Below the pieces are notes generated by a model. That model was given only the letters and a program-made list of their open reading frames with translations. It did not search any database and was not told the origin of the DNA. Shown here piece after piece: positions 1 to 8,896 of a DNA stretch of 64,000 bases; within the stretch, counting starts at the first letter, position 1, and each line of letters begins with the position of its first letter. The position numbers were made by a program, and so were the translations under genes. The stretch comes from Phycisphaerae bacterium (GTDB lineage: Bacteria; Planctomycetota; Phycisphaerae; Sedimentisphaerales; Anaerobacaceae), in NCBI GenBank assembly GCA_016782865.1, contig JADHXR010000004.1:23781-87780 (forward strand). The letters are read 5' to 3'.

Positions 1-2
1 AG

Positions 3-410
3 CCCGACTGCATCATGTGTCCCCAGAATCCGGGCCATGGTGCAAAGAAGGGGGGTCCCATGTATCCCGGCGTAGACTTTGCGAACGACGTGATTCCCTA
101 CGCCCTGGACCACGGGATCGGACTTTTGGCGATGAAGACCATGGCCCAGGGTAGGCTGATCGGCAAAGGCCGAATCACAGCCCGGGACCTTATGCAGTAT
201 GCTCTGACGCTGCCGATGGCTGCGGCGACCATCGGGATGCCCGATCTGGATGTGATTGAATCGTGTGCGCGGATTGCCCGTACGATCGAGCCTATGTCCG
301 ACGAGCAGCGCGACAAATTGTGTGAGAAGGTCGCCTCGGCTGCAAATAGCGGCACGTTCCCCTATCTGGCGGAAGGCTATGTGGATGGCAAAGGCCCAGT
401 AGTATCGTAA
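3..410 (+). CDS. aldo/keto reductase, C-terminal part (5' end outside window)
   Basis: The reading frame is open from the left edge to the TAA at 408-410, giving about 135 residues of a C-terminus. The stretch that reads HGIGLLAMKTMAQGRL, followed by ALTLPMAAATIGMPDLDVI, matches the last barrel strands and NADPH-binding end of aldo/keto reductases as found in planctomycetes. The N-terminal catalytic Asp/Tyr/Lys region lies outside, so activity cannot be judged. A Cys-x2-Cys-like CIMC precedes it. It is followed on the same strand, after 85 bases, by a sulfatase, so both may belong to one sugar-catabolic set. Confidence is good for the family and nil for the substrate. Confidence 0.75.
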   Translation, partial: PDCIMCPQNPGHGAKKGGPMYPGVDFANDVIPYALDHGIGLLAMKTMAQGRLIGKGRITARDLMQYALTLPMAAATIGMPDLDVIESCARIARTIEPMSDEQRDKLCEKVASAANSGTFPYLAEGYVDGKGPVVS

Positions 411-495
411 ACAAGCACGAACGGAACGGCCATCGCGTGGAACCGGAGGCGAAATAGACGCTGCATGGCGCCGAGTTTAAGATAAGGATTTGCAG

Positions 496-1899
496 ATGCC
501 TCATCACACGAGCAGACGAAACTTTCTGAAATCTCTTTGTCATGGCGCCGCAGCGCTAACATTCTCCGGATGTGCCGGCGTCGCCCGGCGGAATTTAGCC
601 GACTCGTCCGCCGGCAAGCCCAACATCGTACTGATGTTTGTCGACAACATAGGCTACGGCGATTTGGGCTGCTACGGCAACAAAGTCGTCAAGACGCCGC
701 GAATCGACCGATTCGCCAGAGAGGGCGTTCGTTGCACCGATTTCTATATCGGTTCGCCGTCCTGCATGCCTTCTCGCGGGGCCCTGCTGACCGGCAGACA
801 CGGTATTCGCAACGGTCTGAACGAGCAGCTCTGGAAGATCGACGAACACAAACAGATCGCTCTGCCGCATTCCGAGAAGATCTTGGCCCGCTATCTCGCC
901 GAGGCTGGATACGTCAGCGGGTGTTTCGGCAAATGGAACCTCGGCTTCGCACCCGGTAGCCGGCCGACGGATCGCGGTTTCGATGAATACTTCGGCAATA
1001 TCTCCGGAAACTGCGACTACTATACGTATCTCTACAATGGCCGTAACGATCTCCACCGCGGCACCGAACCGGCAAAGGCCGAAGGCTACAGCACGTATGT
1101 GTTTGCCGATGCGGCGTGTGAGTTCATCGAGAGAAATAAGGACAAGCCGTTTTTCTGTTATGTTCCGTTTAACGCGGCACATTACCCGAATCCGAAAAAC
1201 AAGCCGCCCGGAACGCCTTGTCTTTGGCAGGCCCCGGACGAAGCCTTCGCTCGCTACGGTTACTCTCCCGATACACTCGACGAGCGCCAGCGCTATCGTG
1301 CCGTCCTCACTGCAATGGACGACGGTATTGGCCGGGTTATCGATAAGCTCGATCGACTGAAGCTGACCGGAAATACTATCGTCATCCTACTCTCCGACAA
1401 CGGAGCATTCATCATCCCGGCACGCGGGATGGAGTGCGCATCCAACTACCCGCTGCGAGCCGGCGGAACAACGCTTTGGGAAGGCGGCATCCGGGTGCCC
1501 TGCATCGTTCGCTGGCCCGGACGGATAAGGGCGGGGACGGTCTGCCGCGAACCTCTGGTCAGTATGGATTTCGTTCCGATGGCGCTTAGCGCCGCGGGGC
1601 TTGACCTGCCGACCGACCGTTTTCTCGACGGCAAGGATCCTACAGCCGCTCTGGCGGGCCGCGCCCCTTCGCCGCACAAGTACCTCTATTGGAGGTTCGG
1701 TTCGAACGACGCAGCGATTCGAATGGGCCGCTACAAGCTCACCCGGGAAAAACAGAGCACCAACCAGGACTGGCAACTCTTCGACCTGGAAACCGACATA
1801 GGTGAAACCGCCAACCTGCGCTCGGCAAAGCCGGAACTGGCTGAGCGTCTCATAGCCGAGCATGCGCGCTGGGAACAGGATGCAAAGACCGGACGCTAA
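496..1899 (+). CDS. Tat-exported arylsulfatase family protein (lipoprotein-like)
   Basis: A 467-residue type I sulfatase, expected to hydrolyse sulfate esters of carbohydrates outside the cytoplasm. The N-terminus has a Tat-like SRRNFLK followed by a hydrophobic stretch ending in FSGC, a possible lipobox. The metal-binding start PNIVLMFVDNIGYGDLG (about 42-58) and the formylglycine site C90-M-P-S-R94 are intact. The cysteine version implies maturation by FGE or anaerobic SME. A C-terminal LFDLETDIGETANL segment is typical. ATG 496 is preferred over the TTG at 490 because AAGG at 484-487 lies 8 bases upstream of it. The exact substrate cannot be told. Confidence 0.93.
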   Translation: MPHHTSRRNFLKSLCHGAAALTFSGCAGVARRNLADSSAGKPNIVLMFVDNIGYGDLGCYGNKVVKTPRIDRFAREGVRCTDFYIGSPSCMPSRGALLTGRHGIRNGLNEQLWKIDEHKQIALPHSEKILARYLAEAGYVSGCFGKWNLGFAPGSRPTDRGFDEYFGNISGNCDYYTYLYNGRNDLHRGTEPAKAEGYSTYVFADAACEFIERNKDKPFFCYVPFNAAHYPNPKNKPPGTPCLWQAPDEAFARYGYSPDTLDERQRYRAVLTAMDDGIGRVIDKLDRLKLTGNTIVILLSDNGAFIIPARGMECASNYPLRAGGTTLWEGGIRVPCIVRWPGRIRAGTVCREPLVSMDFVPMALSAAGLDLPTDRFLDGKDPTAALAGRAPSPHKYLYWRFGSNDAAIRMGRYKLTREKQSTNQDWQLFDLETDIGETANLRSAKPELAERLIAEHARWEQDAKTGR

Positions 1900-1910
1900 A
1901 CCGCAAGAAT

Positions 1911-2025
1911 GTAAAGATCAAATATCAAAAATCAAAATTGCGGAGCCGCTTTGCGGGGCTGTTTCTAACAACATCGCCGAAGGCGATTCCTTAATTTTAC
2001 ATTTTGCGTTTTGATTTTTGATCTT
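1911..2025. repeat. MITE-like palindromic repeat, copy 1
   Basis: An A+T-rich intergenic element between two convergent genes. Its ends are imperfect inverted repeats built on AAGATCAAA...ATCAAAA. Its centre carries small G+C-rich hairpins, for example ATCGCC-gaa-GGCGAT at 1973-1987. A related copy in the opposite orientation lies at 58192-58276, sharing both arms and the words TTAAGGAA and TTCCGCAATTTTGAT while the central hairpin differs. No ORF is present, so it would be non-autonomous. It may also act as a bidirectional terminator for the flanking genes. Confidence 0.6.
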
Positions 2026-2058
2026 CGTCATTGATCGGTGGGCCGCCCTCTACTTGTG

Positions 2059-3681
2059 CTAAGCGCCGCCCTCGACCCATATCGGGCTCGACCATGCCAG
2101 ACTGCCGTTGGCTTGGACCACGCGCACGTAGTACCAATCCGTTTTCTTGGTGCTGTGCTGGTCCGTGAATTCAAACTCGCATCGATAGTTCTCGGCAAAG
2201 GTGATTCGAGGCAGAAGAACCGACTCCGAGGTGAAAGGCCCGGTAAACTTGACGTCGCTGGATTCGGCCAATTGTCCGAGCGATTTAGTGATGGCCATTT
2301 TCGCCGGTTCAGTCATCGCAATCGCCAGTTTAGTCTGCGCCGAACCTTGAATCTCGAGGATGATACTGTTCGTTGCCCTTTCCTCGTAAGCCTTCAAACG
2401 CGAAGTATAGGAAGTGACCTCACAGCATTTGTCATCGACTGTCGCAAGTCGGTTGCGTCGCTGCTCGTCGAAAGGCCCCGATTGAAAACACGCCGTGGCG
2501 GAAATGATGCTTCCGTCACCGACAGTGACTTTGAATTTCCAGTCGCAGATGCGGACCATGTTCAGGTCCCCCCAAGGCCCCCAGCCGAATTCGATCCGGC
2601 AGAAGATCGGTTTGTCCCAGCTCGATGGTCCGACTCTGCGATCGATCGGGTGACTGCGATGAATCACCCGGTTGTTGCGGAGCACCTCGACGCGGTCGAC
2701 GACGTCTTTGCCCTTGACCTTCACACGGATGCTGCGAGCTGTAGTTGCGCCGATTGCCTCACCCATCCAGTGCCCGTTAAGACGAAAGTCCAATTCGATT
2801 CGATCTGCACTGACGCCGTAAGTGCGCCTCGCGTTGATCGCTTCGAGGATGGACTGCCTGGTGAGTGACTCGGCGTGCACTGCGACCAGCCCCTCGCCGT
2901 AGGCGCCGGGGTAGCCGAGATGGTCGTCGGTGCTCGCGACAACGCCGACCTTGACACCTTGGGCCCAAAGCCATTGGAGGGTGTTCTGAGTAAAACGGCC
3001 ACCCATGCTGTGACGGATATAGCGGTGCGGACCGCGGTCAGACTCGGCATTGCCGTGCTCGGAAAAAATCTCTACGACCGGCGAAACTGCAGTGTCCAAT
3101 ACGCTCCAGTTCTGACCTCGCCATCCCTCCAGATATCCGGGATGATGAGGGATCAAAATGGCCCCGCGGTCGCGGGCGAATTTCTGGAATCCCTTGATGC
3201 CGTTTATATAGGCAAGTTCCGCCTGATCGCCCGGAAAGATGATGCAGACGTCACCGTATGAGCTGGAATGCCATTCGTACCCGACAAAGGGTACAAAGCT
3301 GCCCGGTTCGTGGTGTTCGTTGGCAAGCCGTTTCACCTTGTCCCAGTTATTCCTCATCACCTCGAAACCGCGGACCCATTTGAGATGCTTGTCCTGCGGC
3401 ATCCTGGGCATGTCGTGCCATTGCGAGTGCCCGGTGAAACAGAAGAAGTCAAGACCGCTTCGCGCAATGTCGTATGCTCTCTCCAGCGACCCCTTGGCAT
3501 AGCCGACCTGCCCATGATTGTGAAGATCACCCCAGTACAGATTCTTCGCCGACGAGCCGGCAGACTCAGAGCCTGAGGCAGATTGAATTGCCGCAGCGTC
3601 TGCGCCCAATGCCACCCCGGCGCCTGCGGTCGCTGAGTTTTTCAAGAAACGTCGCCTGTTTATCCGATCTTCGCTGAACAT
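2059..3681 (-). CDS. PHP-domain/DUF3604-like secreted metal-dependent phosphoesterase
   Basis: A 540-residue protein with a Tat signal (NRRRFLKNSATAGAGVAL). The mature part opens with YWGDLHNHG, the first metal-binding motif of PHP-type phosphoesterases. It continues with FTGHSQWHD, GYEWHS, LIPHHPG and ASTDDHLG, which supply the other His/Asp ligands expected of the DUF3604 family. A beta-rich C-terminal part follows from about residue 330. ATG 3681 is chosen because AAAGG stands 7 bases upstream. The longer frame to 3801 has no ribosome site and would bury the Tat motif. Homologues often sit beside sulfatases, as here, but their substrate is not established. Confidence 0.85.
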   Translation of the reverse strand: MFSEDRINRRRFLKNSATAGAGVALGADAAAIQSASGSESAGSSAKNLYWGDLHNHGQVGYAKGSLERAYDIARSGLDFFCFTGHSQWHDMPRMPQDKHLKWVRGFEVMRNNWDKVKRLANEHHEPGSFVPFVGYEWHSSSYGDVCIIFPGDQAELAYINGIKGFQKFARDRGAILIPHHPGYLEGWRGQNWSVLDTAVSPVVEIFSEHGNAESDRGPHRYIRHSMGGRFTQNTLQWLWAQGVKVGVVASTDDHLGYPGAYGEGLVAVHAESLTRQSILEAINARRTYGVSADRIELDFRLNGHWMGEAIGATTARSIRVKVKGKDVVDRVEVLRNNRVIHRSHPIDRRVGPSSWDKPIFCRIEFGWGPWGDLNMVRICDWKFKVTVGDGSIISATACFQSGPFDEQRRNRLATVDDKCCEVTSYTSRLKAYEERATNSIILEIQGSAQTKLAIAMTEPAKMAITKSLGQLAESSDVKFTGPFTSESVLLPRITFAENYRCEFEFTDQHSTKKTDWYYVRVVQANGSLAWSSPIWVEGGA

Positions 3682-3827
3682 TGTCTGGCCTTTCATCTTG
3701 AACAGAGCCGCGCAAGAATCACACGTCAAATCCCTTGCCGGGAAATTGATTGTAGGCTTCGAGTATATCTCATTCAAGAAACTTCTTGTGCCGGCCGGCA
3801 ACAGGCAATAGAGTGGGCCCTGAGAAG

Positions 3828-5072
3828 ATGTATGAACTCATTGCAATGGCATTGGCTCTGACCCTGCTGGTCACCCTGCTTCACCGCAAGGTCAAGCTCG
3901 GACGTTCGATGGTTCTGGCGGCCATCGGTCTTGCGGTGCTGCTCAGAGTGACCCCGAGCGAGTTCTGGCAGACCCTCGTTAACGAATGGCACAACAAGCC
4001 TCTGAGCCAGACGACTGCGTATCTCTTTGTTATGCTGGCCACTTTGATAATGATGGTCAACGTTTTCGCGACCGCGATGAAAGAAACCGGCGTCTCGCTG
4101 CGCCTGGTGCCGGCCCTTCACGGTTTGTTCAGGAGCCGGCGTCTCGCCCTTGCGGCGATTCCGATGATGATGGGGATGCTCCCCACGCCGGCCGGCATCA
4201 TGCTCTCGGCGCCGATGGTTCGCGATCTGGGCGACCACGTCGGCGTCAAGCGGGGCCGCCTGGCGGCGATCAATTTTTTCTTTCGCCACCAGTGGGAGCC
4301 GGTTTGGCCGCTCTACCCGGCGGTGCCGCTCGTCCAGGGCATATTCGGCGTCTCTGCGTTTGCCTTGATTTCACACAATATGGCTATCACACTGGCGGCT
4401 CTACTCGGCGGCGTGATCTTCCTGCTGCTTTGGGGCATACCGAAGAGGGACGAGAACAGCCGACCCCAAGGCCGGTTTGCAGATAACATCAGAAGCTTCG
4501 CACACGCCTTCTGGCCCATCGTGCTGGTGGCGGCACTCTACGCCGGGCTCAGTTTTCCCCCCGCCGTCGGACTGCTGCTGGCGATCATTCTCTTTTTGGC
4601 TATCCACAAGGTCTCGCTGAATCGATGGGCGCCGATATTCAAATCAGGTGTCGAGTTCGACTTCTCGCTCCTGATCTTTGGGGCATTGCTCTTCAAGCTC
4701 GACCTCGAGGCCGGCTGTGCTGTCGAGGCCGTGGTGGAGTTCTTTTCCGATATCAACATGCCCAAGTATCTTGTCATCTTCTTTCTGCCGTTCATCGTTG
4801 CGTATCTGACGGGCGTGACCACGGCGACCGTTGCGATCACCTTTCCGCTGCTCGTTCCATTTGTCGGCACGGGTCCTCAGGCAAAGATGGGGCTCGAAAC
4901 GCTTGCCTTCTCTGGCCTGGCCTGCGGACTTCTAATCACGCCGGTTCACCTGTGCCTGACACTTTCGGCCAGCTACTTCAAGACGTCGCTGGCTGGGATC
5001 ATGCTGAAGCTGTTAGGGCCCATGGCGTTTGTAGCTCTCGCGGGCGCCTTGATGGCGGTATTTTGCCGATAG
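3828..5072 (+). CDS. DUF401-type multi-pass membrane permease
   Basis: A roughly 414-residue integral membrane protein with about ten hydrophobic segments, beginning MYELIAMALALTLLVTLLH. It keeps the conserved MMGMLPTPAGIMLSAPMV and FRHQWEPVWPLYP patches and a second re-entrant-like GVTTATVAITFPLLVPF. This matches DUF401 proteins, relatives of gluconate/anion permeases whose substrates are unknown. GTG 3813 (AGG at 3803-3805) is an alternative start and ATG 3828 is a conservative choice. It lies between a PHP enzyme and a sulfatase, both on the other strand, so it may import a product of the sulfatase cluster (inference). Confidence 0.8.
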   Translation: MYELIAMALALTLLVTLLHRKVKLGRSMVLAAIGLAVLLRVTPSEFWQTLVNEWHNKPLSQTTAYLFVMLATLIMMVNVFATAMKETGVSLRLVPALHGLFRSRRLALAAIPMMMGMLPTPAGIMLSAPMVRDLGDHVGVKRGRLAAINFFFRHQWEPVWPLYPAVPLVQGIFGVSAFALISHNMAITLAALLGGVIFLLLWGIPKRDENSRPQGRFADNIRSFAHAFWPIVLVAALYAGLSFPPAVGLLLAIILFLAIHKVSLNRWAPIFKSGVEFDFSLLIFGALLFKLDLEAGCAVEAVVEFFSDINMPKYLVIFFLPFIVAYLTGVTTATVAITFPLLVPFVGTGPQAKMGLETLAFSGLACGLLITPVHLCLTLSASYFKTSLAGIMLKLLGPMAFVALAGALMAVFCR

Positions 5073-5099
5073 AGTGATGGTGCCGATGGTCACAGAAGA

Positions 5100-6677
5100 T
5101 CACGTGCGCCCTTGCAGGGCGAACATCTTCTTTCGGTAATACTCAACGATTGCTTTGCGGTGACTGAGATCGTGGGATGGGACATTTGGCTGGTTGATCT
5201 GCGGGGCATTGTGATCCTGATACCCGCGCGGTTTCGGATCCTTGCATCGCCAGGCGGAGAGAGCCGTTTCAATCGTCGCTGCCTGATGCCTGTAACTCGG
5301 TGAGTCGTAGAGATTGTTTAACTCTGACGGATCCTCACGCAGGTCGAAAAAGAGATTCTCATTGCGCGAGTCCGTGAGGATGAGCTTGTACTCGCGAGAG
5401 CGAGCCATCACCTGGCGCCCTCCGTTTGACTCGGCGAAGATAAGATCGTGCCCGTCACTTTCGTTTTGCAGAAGACGGCCATGCATGCTCGAGGCCGGCT
5501 CACGACCCGCTGCTTTGCAGAGCGTTGGAGCCAGATCAATGTTGTTAACCATCTGTTGTGAAACGGTGCCTGCGCGTCTGCTCCGGGGCCATTTGATAAT
5601 CAGCGGCACCTTGACCACGGGATCGTACATGTAGTTGCCTTTGAGCAGCATGTGATGGAAGCCCATGAAATCGCCGTGGTCGGCGGTAAAGACAATCAGC
5701 GTGTTGTCATAAATTCCTTTTCGCTTCAGCAGTCGGATCATTCGCCCCACATGGTGGTCGATTTGCGATATGGTCGCGTAATAATACGCCATCACCTGGC
5801 GCAAAACCGGTTCGGTCAACTTGTCGTTGGGAAAATAGCCGCGATTGTATTTGAAATCGTGATCCAGACATTTGCCCGTCCAGCCCGGCAGGATCGAGAG
5901 TTTATCCGGGTCGTACATCTTGTCCCACGGCTCCGGCGGATCGAACGGGTGATGCGGCTTTATGAAACCCGCCATCAGAAGTTGTCCGCCTCCGTCGCCC
6001 CAAGTTCGAAGCGTCTTGACGGCCTCCTCTGCAATCCAGGTCGTGGAATGGTGCTTCTCCGGCAGATTGGAAACAAGGGCGCCGCATGTGTCCCAGTATT
6101 TTTTAGGTGCGTACTTGCGGTATTCCCGCGTCAATTGATCTTCGATATCATTGTGATCCACAAGTCCGAGGCGCATGAGATAGTGGTGATAGTCGTCGTC
6201 CCAGCGTCCGGGACCATCCTGCTCGGCCAGCATCAGCTCGTCGAAACCAACATCGAGGTACGTGGGCGTAAAATGCATCTTGCCGACCGCCTTTGTGCGG
6301 TAGCCGGCTGCCCTCAAGATCCTTGGGAAAGTCGCGATGTTCGGCGCCAGCGTATCGCGATTTGTCCAGCCGCGATGCTCGTGGACATATTGGCCGCAAA
6401 GAAGCGAGTAACGCGAAGGTGTGCACACCGGGAATGGACAGAAGCTGTTGTCGTAGCGGACCCCATCGGCCGCGAACCGGTCGATGTGAGGAGTTTTGAT
6501 GTCCGCATTGCCGTAAGCGCCCAGACAGTCTATTCGATGCTCGTCAACGTGAATGATCAAAATGTTCGGTCGTTTCGCATTGCTTGCGGCTGCGAACGCC
6601 ATCGTCGGCACTATTTGCGATGTGGCGGCAAGGCCGGCGGTTCTTAGCAAATCACGACGGTTGAAGATACTTTTCAT
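5100..6677 (-). CDS. Tat-exported sulfatase (choline/heparan-sulfatase-like)
   Basis: A 525-residue type I sulfatase. The signal is FNRRDLLRTAGLAATS. The metal site NILIIHVDEHRIDCLGAYG and the formylglycine motif C85-T-P-S-R89 are complete. GKMHFTPTYLDVGFDE, MAGFIKPHHPFDPP and VFTADHGDFMGFHHMLLKG supply further active-site and metal residues and resemble the choline-sulfatase/iduronate-sulfatase branch. ATG 6677 fits AGAGG about 8 bases upstream. The longer frame to 6758 lacks a ribosome site. It ends 28 bases from the convergent permease gene. Confidence 0.93.
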   Translation of the reverse strand: MKSIFNRRDLLRTAGLAATSQIVPTMAFAAASNAKRPNILIIHVDEHRIDCLGAYGNADIKTPHIDRFAADGVRYDNSFCPFPVCTPSRYSLLCGQYVHEHRGWTNRDTLAPNIATFPRILRAAGYRTKAVGKMHFTPTYLDVGFDELMLAEQDGPGRWDDDYHHYLMRLGLVDHNDIEDQLTREYRKYAPKKYWDTCGALVSNLPEKHHSTTWIAEEAVKTLRTWGDGGGQLLMAGFIKPHHPFDPPEPWDKMYDPDKLSILPGWTGKCLDHDFKYNRGYFPNDKLTEPVLRQVMAYYYATISQIDHHVGRMIRLLKRKGIYDNTLIVFTADHGDFMGFHHMLLKGNYMYDPVVKVPLIIKWPRSRRAGTVSQQMVNNIDLAPTLCKAAGREPASSMHGRLLQNESDGHDLIFAESNGGRQVMARSREYKLILTDSRNENLFFDLREDPSELNNLYDSPSYRHQAATIETALSAWRCKDPKPRGYQDHNAPQINQPNVPSHDLSHRKAIVEYYRKKMFALQGRT

Positions 6678-6892
6678 TACTGCGACCTCTCTTTCCAAAC
6701 AACAATCTTTCGAATAATTCTGGCGTTCACTATACCACAAACGCCGAGTCGAGACCACTGGCTTTGCCGATCCGCTGCGCGCGATGAAGAAAATGAATCA
6801 ATCGGCGGGCACAAGCTTGAATGCAGATCAATGTCGAGGTAATATATGACGTGTTTTCAGTCTCTCAATGCTGTTTTTAAGAGGAGTCCAAA

Positions 6893-7786
6893 ATGACATC
6901 TCGACGTTTTGTTTTGCTTGGCCTGTCACTGTTGGTTTTTCATGCCGGGGATTTGGATGATCTGCACGCCCAAAGTGCGGCGCGGGACGGAAGCATCAGG
7001 TTGATAGTCCGTGGCGACGATATCGGATCGAGCCATGCTGCCAACGTGGCGTGCATCCGATCCTACACCGAAGGTATAATGACCAGCGTGGAAATCATGG
7101 CGCCCTGCGGATGGTTTCCCGAAGCGGTCAAGATGCTCAACAAAAATCCCCGGCTGGATGTCGGCGTTCACGTGGTCCTGACCAGTGAATGGGAAAATAT
7201 CAAATGGCGCCCGCTGACGAAGGCTCGGAGCTTGACCGATGCGGACGGCTATTTCTATCCCACGATCTGGCGACGAAAGAACGCCCCGGCCGGCACGGCT
7301 CTGCGAGAGGCAAACTGGAAGATCGAAGAGATTGAAGAAGAGATGCGAGCCCAGATTGAGCTGGCTGTTCGTAAGATACCGCACATCAGCCATATGAGCT
7401 GTCACATGGGTTGTTCGAGCTGGGACACAAAAGTCAAGGAACTCTGGACGAAGCTTGCGAAGGAATACAATCTCGACATTTCGACTTCCGAATATGGCGT
7501 GCAGATGTTCCCCGGATACAGGGGGGCAAAAACCAAGGAAGAACGCATCAAGAAATTCATAGAGTCGCTCGAAGCTCTGAAACCAGGCACGTATCTTTTT
7601 GTTGAGCACCCGGGCCTGGATACGGCGGAGATGCGAGCCATCGGTCACGACGGATATTATGACGTCGCCGCCGATCGCGATGCAGTAACCGAGGTATTCG
7701 TCAGTAACGAGATTGAGAAAAAGATCAAGGAATTGGGCATCAAGCTCATCAGCTACGCCGACCTGAAGAAGGCGAGCAGGAGATAA
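6893..7786 (+). CDS. secreted ChbG/HpnK (YdjC) family carbohydrate deacetylase, copy 1
   Basis: A 297-residue exported protein starting with a hydrophobic signal (RRFVLLGLSLLVFHAG). The YdjC-fold metal residues are visible: GDD at 41-43, the DVGVHVVLTSEW strand, and SHMSCHMG as the third ligand region. Family members remove N-acetyl groups from amino sugars or act on related glycans using a divalent metal. GAGGAG at 6881-6886 precedes ATG 6893 at good spacing. The next gene encodes a paralogue and starts 28 bases after this stop, so the two form an operon and probably arose by tandem duplication. Confidence 0.85.
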   Translation: MTSRRFVLLGLSLLVFHAGDLDDLHAQSAARDGSIRLIVRGDDIGSSHAANVACIRSYTEGIMTSVEIMAPCGWFPEAVKMLNKNPRLDVGVHVVLTSEWENIKWRPLTKARSLTDADGYFYPTIWRRKNAPAGTALREANWKIEEIEEEMRAQIELAVRKIPHISHMSCHMGCSSWDTKVKELWTKLAKEYNLDISTSEYGVQMFPGYRGAKTKEERIKKFIESLEALKPGTYLFVEHPGLDTAEMRAIGHDGYYDVAADRDAVTEVFVSNEIEKKIKELGIKLISYADLKKASRR

Positions 7787-7814
7787 CTTGTTTCTGAGTC
7801 GAGGAGAAAGTACC

Positions 7815-8786
7815 ATGCGATTGAACCGTCTTGTAATAGCAATGTTCGTGTTGTCTGTGACGTCTACCGTATCGAGCGCAAGCAATACCGAGGCTCCGAC
7901 GTACGCCGAGCGTCTGGGGTGGCCGGCCGGCACCAAAGCCGTGATCTTCCATGTCGATGACGCAGGCATGTCGCACAATTCCAACATGGGGGCGATCAAG
8001 GCAATCGAAGACGGCGTCGCAACATCGTTAAGCGTCATGATGCCGTGTTCCTGGGTGCCTGAGTTCGCCGACTATTTCAAATCGCACCCGGAGGTTGATG
8101 CCGGCGTTCATCTGACGCTCACGGCGGAATGGAAGAATTATCGCTGGGGACCCGTCTCCGGAAAACCGGCCGTGCCGGGACTCACCGATAGTGACGGCTA
8201 CCTGTGGCACAGCGTCTCCGATGTCGTTGCGCACGCCACCGCCGACGAGGTCGAGACCGAGATTCGCGCCCAAATCGACAAGGCCCTGGCAATGGGGATA
8301 AAGCCCACACATATCGACTCCCACATGGGGACGTGTTTCCAGCCGGGATACATCGACCGCTATGTTAAAGTCGGGATCGAGAAGAAGATTCCGATCCTCA
8401 TTATGGGAGGACACATGCAATATATCGGCGCCGAGGCCGGCCCTCTCATACCGCTCGTGAGATCTATTGCCCAGAGGGTATGGGATGCCGGGCTGCCGGT
8501 GATCGACGATCTCGTAACTAAGCCGACCATGGCGAAGGACTACAAGCAGAGAAAGGCCGAGCTGGTCAAGTTGCTCGGCGATATCAAACCCGGCATCACC
8601 GAGATCATTGTCCATTGCACCGTACAGACCGAGGTTTTCTCACACATTTCCGGCTCGGGCCCAACCCGCGAAGCGGAACTGCGCCTGCTGACAGACGCAG
8701 ACGTAAAGGCGTTCATCAAGAGCAAAGGAATTGTCCTCACCACCTGGCGCGAACTAAAAAAACGCCGAGACCTTGTGCAGAATTAA
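7815..8786 (+). CDS. secreted ChbG/HpnK (YdjC) family carbohydrate deacetylase, copy 2
   Basis: A 323-residue paralogue of the preceding product, with its own signal peptide (LNRLVIAMFVLSVTSTVSSA). Putative metal ligands are D48-D49 in FHVDDAG, H99 in AGVHLTLTAEW and H166/H170 in THIDSHMG. The layout NSNMGAIKAIEDGVATS matches copy 1. GAGGAG at 7801-7806 supports ATG 7815 and a TTG at 7788 has no support. The C-terminal end around VHCTVQTEVFSHISGSGPTR differs from copy 1, which may mean a different leaving sugar. Confidence 0.85.
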   Translation: MRLNRLVIAMFVLSVTSTVSSASNTEAPTYAERLGWPAGTKAVIFHVDDAGMSHNSNMGAIKAIEDGVATSLSVMMPCSWVPEFADYFKSHPEVDAGVHLTLTAEWKNYRWGPVSGKPAVPGLTDSDGYLWHSVSDVVAHATADEVETEIRAQIDKALAMGIKPTHIDSHMGTCFQPGYIDRYVKVGIEKKIPILIMGGHMQYIGAEAGPLIPLVRSIAQRVWDAGLPVIDDLVTKPTMAKDYKQRKAELVKLLGDIKPGITEIIVHCTVQTEVFSHISGSGPTREAELRLLTDADVKAFIKSKGIVLTTWRELKKRRDLVQN

Positions 8787-8843
8787 TGCGGGCAGCATTC
8801 GTAGGACTAACGAGAGCGACACCAACGGTTCTCCGAATAGAAA

Positions 8844-8874
8844 AGGGCTGACAGCCTCTTGGTCTGCCAGCCCT
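8844..8874 (-). terminator. intrinsic terminator of the beta-helix gene (hairpin family copy 1)
   Basis: On the minus strand an 11-pair stem (AGGGCTGGCAG with CTGTCAGCCCT, one G-T wobble) lies 22 bases after the stop at 8897 and is followed by TTTTCT. The same hairpin recurs at 17443-17473 and 29064-29095 with compensatory base changes. Confidence 0.8.
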
Positions 8875-8896
8875 CTGAACATACGGGATCAAGTCC

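Noticed and set aside
5652..6647. 331-codon plus-strand ORF
   Set aside because: Antisense to the second sulfatase; no ribosome site or known motif.
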